Below the pieces are notes generated by a model that was not told where the DNA came from, made no database searches, and saw nothing but the letters and a program-made list of their open reading frames with translations. Made by a program: the position numbers and the translations under genes. Shown in pieces: positions 62,613-64,000 of a DNA stretch of 64,000 nt. Origin of the DNA: an uncultured Desulfuromonas sp. (lineage in GTDB: Bacteria > Desulfobacterota > Desulfuromonadia > Desulfuromonadales > Desulfuromonadaceae); contig NZ_OY787470.1 of assembly GCF_963678835.1 (NCBI RefSeq), positions 558,001 to 622,000 of the forward strand, given 5' to 3'. The stretch's first letter is position 1. Every line of letters starts with the position of its first letter.

Positions 62613-64000
62613 TTATTTCGCCAATACCGATTGCATGACCGGAAACAGATCAATGTTGTCCACATACGCTCCGCGAACCGGGTCGGTCGCGGTGGCGCGG
62701 GCAGCCAGTTGTTCGGCGTTAGCACCACGGGCAAGCAGCGGCACCAGCGAGTTGGTGTGGCTGGTGTGATGCCATTCGAGGCCGGGCAGTTTTCCGGCAC
62801 CGTTATTGGTGACCGGGTTCCAGCGCGGGTCGGAGTCTGGGCCGGTGAGGTAGCCGCATTCGTGATCGGCGGTAACCAGCACCAGGGTGTCCTGCCAGGA
62901 GCTGTGTTGCTCTACCCAGTCGCAGACGGCGGCGACGGTGCGGTCGAAGTCGACCTGTTCTTCAATGAGGCGATCAGACTGGTTGTCGTGGCTGGCCCAG
63001 TCGATGGCACCGCCTTCGATCATCAAGAAGAAGCCCTGTTGATTGTTGTCGAGCACGTTGAGGGCGGCCTGACTCATTTCGACCAGGGTGGGAACCGTGG
63101 TGATCAGCGGCACAGTGTAGGGTTTAACTGTTTCTGTGGTCACGTGGCTGCCGTAATCGCCATCGCCTTCGAGTTTGCGCTCCTGTTGCAGGGTTTTGGC
63201 GATGCGCGGTACGCCGAGCAGACGCTTGGGCGTGGAGCCTTTCGCCAGGTTTTGAAATTCGTTGCGGCTTTCAATCAGGGTCCAGTGGTCGTCAATGCCG
63301 TCACCATCGGCATCGCCACCAACCGCCGCTTCCTGCAGTTGATGCCACAGCTTTTCACCACCAACATACTGGTAGCTTTCCGGTGTTGCCAGCAGTTGGC
63401 CATCATTGTCGTACCACGGATGGCCGCCGCCCATCAGTACGTCGACACCACTGTCGAGGATCATCTCACGGGCGATCTCTTCGTAGTTACGACGGCTGAC
63501 GTTATGCACAACAAAACCGGCCGGGGTGGCGTGGCTCAACGGCACACTGGTGACAATTCCGGTGGATTTCCCCTGCTTTTCAGCGATTTCCACAATGTTA
63601 TCCACAGGCTGACGTTGGCAATCCACACCCAGGCCAGCCCTGTAGGTCTTGGTGCCGCAGGCCAGAGCGGTAGCTGCGGCCGCGGAATCTGTGGCCCCTT
63701 CCTTGACGTTGGCGAAGCCGCTCCAAACCTGATCACCATCGTAGTTGCCACCATTGAGATAGGTGCTCATGGCCATTTTGACGTCAAAGTCACGGTAGGG
63801 TGGAGCGCTGGTTTTGCCTGTGCGGTAGAGACTGCCGGCGCGCAAGTGGTTGAAACCCATGCCGTCGCCAATGAGCAGGATCACGTTTTTGGCGTGGGAC
63901 GCTGGCGCTGTTTCGGCCTGTTGTGCGGGTGCCGTGGTTTCTGCCTCTACAACTGCGGTAGATGCGTGTTGCTCATTGTGTGCTGCGGCATGGTGGTTGG
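62613..64000 (-). CDS. Alkaline phosphatase (PhoA family), 5' end outside window
   Basis: At least 462 residues; the frame stays open to the right window edge, so the N-terminus and signal peptide are outside. An Ala/Thr/Gln/His-rich linker ('ETTAPAQQAETAPASHAKN') precedes the catalytic domain. Metal and catalytic motifs are 'LLIGDGMGF' (Asp), 'GATDSAAAATALACG' (nucleophile Ser), 'MIEGGAIDWASHDN', 'TADHECGYL' and 'HHTSHTNSLVPL'. It releases phosphate from organic esters in the periplasm or outside. A GTG at 63884 is an internal Val codon, not the start. Confidence 0.93.
   Translation of the reverse strand, partial: NHHAAAHNEQHASTAVVEAETTAPAQQAETAPASHAKNVILLIGDGMGFNHLRAGSLYRTGKTSAPPYRDFDVKMAMSTYLNGGNYDGDQVWSGFANVKEGATDSAAAATALACGTKTYRAGLGVDCQRQPVDNIVEIAEKQGKSTGIVTSVPLSHATPAGFVVHNVSRRNYEEIAREMILDSGVDVLMGGGHPWYDNDGQLLATPESYQYVGGEKLWHQLQEAAVGGDADGDGIDDHWTLIESRNEFQNLAKGSTPKRLLGVPRIAKTLQQERKLEGDGDYGSHVTTETVKPYTVPLITTVPTLVEMSQAALNVLDNNQQGFFLMIEGGAIDWASHDNQSDRLIEEQVDFDRTVAAVCDWVEQHSSWQDTLVLVTADHECGYLTGPDSDPRWNPVTNNGAGKLPGLEWHHTSHTNSLVPLLARGANAEQLAARATATDPVRGAYVDNIDLFPVMQSVLAK

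Noticed and set aside
63536..63884. GTG at 63884 as the start of the alkaline phosphatase
   Set aside because: The frame continues open to the window edge through an Ala/Thr/Gln-rich linker, and a start at 63884 would leave no signal peptide.

Overview
The window looks like a chromosome segment of a Desulfuromonas-type anaerobic, metal- or sulfur-respiring deltaproteobacterium (Desulfuromonadia). The best marker is a small triheme cytochrome c7 (23430-23696). From memory, its mature sequence is nearly the same as the Desulfuromonas acetoxidans c7 (c551.5). A second triheme cytochrome, a desulfoferrodoxin, pyruvate phosphate dikinase, two-subunit glycyl-tRNA synthetase and a full type II secretion operon fit this lineage. 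No tRNA, rRNA or CRISPR array was seen.

Layout. 1-2360: the 3' end of a MATE transporter, then a ~1.6 kb array of hairpin-rich repeats (family R1 here). 2362-17582: minus-strand block with trhA, a small conserved protein, lon, and a complete gspC-D-E-F-G-H-I-J-K-L-M-N operon. 17899-20915: metal uptake, with feoA under a probable Fur box and a znuABC-type zinc/manganese importer. 21071-25371: FKBP lipoprotein, K+ channel, two cytochromes c7 with matching promoters, and mgtE. 25704-34095: recO, glyQS, ppdK, a methyltransferase and a 2-hydroxyacid dehydrogenase. 34094-35750: a second R1 array. 35774-44514: ordinary metabolic and signalling genes (DUF2520, FAH hydrolase, TRIC channel, rhomboid, GGDEF, radical SAM, desulfoferrodoxin, Ppx/GppA, aldo/keto reductase). 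44715-48345: a MITE, then a Sel1 lipoprotein and GGDEF-EAL operon.

48.4-58.1 kb is an accessory island. It holds at least five families of short inverted-repeat elements, two complete insertion sequences with target duplications, a truncated group II intron, and three separate polymorphic-toxin (Rhs-type) tips with adjacent immunity or candidate immunity genes. No full-length Rhs gene is present. The tips are AT-rich, and their ends coincide with the repeat elements. One tip is split by an insertion sequence whose removal exactly restores the reading frame. One repeat element occurs both intact and interrupted by an IS1380-family element, so the window carries its own empty-site control. 58.2-64.0 kb returns to normal genes for exported proteins: a secreted protein of unknown role, an outer-membrane-type protein, a subtilisin-like protease and an alkaline phosphatase (cut by the window edge). 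The protease and phosphatase are plausible clients of the type II secretion system.

The most unusual features are the R1 arrays (units of ~580-800 bp, each a chain of eight or more stem-loops, both lying between convergent genes) and the toxin-tip island, where recurring GGGACAGTATA-ended repeats sit at the break point of nearly every damaged gene. Family names rest on recognition of motifs, not on database searches.
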